Part shown: piece by piece, positions 63,953 through 64,000 of the stretch
Layout: every line of letters begins with the position of its first letter
How positions within the stretch are numbered: position 1 is the first letter of the stretch
Assembly (NCBI GenBank): GCA_963806635.1
Contig: CAWDZA010000015.1
Span: forward strand, 372,001-436,000
Direction of reading: 5' to 3'
Length of the DNA: 64,000 nt
Source: CAVVEQ01 sp963806635
GTDB taxonomy: Bacteria; Chloroflexota; Anaerolineae; Anaerolineales; Anaerolineaceae
Notes under the pieces: model-generated
What the model saw: only the letters and a program-made list of their open reading frames with translations
What the model was told of the DNA's origin: nothing
The model's database searches: none
Program-made: the position numbers and the translations under genes

Positions 63953-64000
63953 TTAACGGCTTTCAGGCAGAATGAAAACGTACTGCCCTTGCCCAATAGA
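63953..64000 (-). CDS. C-terminal end of an unidentified gene
   Basis: The last 15 codons of a minus-strand gene, SIGQGQYVFILPESR, end in TAA at 63953, 29 bases before the kinase start. Too short to identify; likely in the same operon. Confidence 0.45.
   Translation of the reverse strand, partial: SIGQGQYVFILPESR

Noticed and set aside
1..64000. CRISPR array, insertion sequence or prophage
   Set aside because: No spaced direct repeats of CRISPR size, no transposase, integrase or phage structural gene was seen.

Overview
The window looks like chromosomal DNA of a member of the Chloroflexota, most likely class Anaerolineae. I infer this from the gene mix: single-membrane-type envelope genes, FhaA/FhaB proteins, a Rab-like small GTPase, a T-box leader, a FIMAH-type domain and double-HTH XRE regulators. 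No rRNA gene is present to prove it. Genes are densely packed on both strands. I found no tRNA, rRNA, CRISPR array, prophage or insertion sequence.

Layout. (1) 1-4960, minus strand: division and cell-wall (dcw) operon mraZ-rsmH-ftsL-like-ftsI-murF, with a promoter and a four-repeat MraZ operator upstream of mraZ. (2) 5052-9434, minus: small membrane and metabolic genes (DUF4177-like, DUF1475-like, DUF1295, degV, DUF4345-like) and comM. (3) 9530-13850, plus: a promoter with a perfect palindromic operator drives a very large secreted protein with two 5'-nucleotidase modules, now riddled with frameshifts. (4) 13853-18703: a frameshifted SRPBCC-PDZ-DinB fusion, a GPH sugar transporter, an rRNA methyltransferase, a YdcF-like protein and a cold-shock gene with a structured leader. 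(5) 18916-28742: a TPR protein, a lipoprotein joined in frame to mtaB, a GH13 deletion remnant, then rpmH-rnpA-yidD-(beta-propeller lipoprotein)-yidC-khpB and a pyrimidine phosphorylase. (6) 27924-29271: a Rab-like GTPase and a probable roadblock/longin-like partner. (7) 29330-43260, plus: T-box-controlled ileS, then lspA, rluD, punA, a membrane regulator, an S1 protein, ftsK, a CDP-alcohol phosphatidyltransferase and lgt. (8) 43336-48350: an ABC exporter whose permease carries a SpoIIM-like domain, an MBL hydrolase, an HNH protein and tyrS. (9) 48366-54696, minus: PHP, ybaK, fhaA, fhaB, an MTA phosphorylase and a RodA-type SEDS protein fused to a transpeptidase-like domain that has lost its active-site motifs. 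This resembles the actinobacterial fhaA-fhaB-rodA-pbpA locus without its kinases. (10) 54764-57317, plus: secG, a peptide-binding protein and a cobalamin adenosyltransferase. (11) 57371-64000, minus: a DsbA-like protein, a GNAT, a TPR protein, a double-HTH regulator, a CpaF ATPase, a small conserved protein and a response regulator/histidine kinase pair.

Sequence quality matters here. Single-base indels break genes that should be essential (ileS twice, yidC once) as well as several others. Most frameshifts are therefore better read as assembly or sequencing errors, or strain-level damage, than as real gene death. The GH13 remnant is the exception: it also has a nonsense change and a large deletion.

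The most interesting items are the SEDS-pseudo-transpeptidase fusion beside fhaA/fhaB, the GTPase and partner pair, the ABC permease-SpoIIM fusion, the SRPBCC-PDZ-DinB fusion, and a group of apparently leaderless genes.
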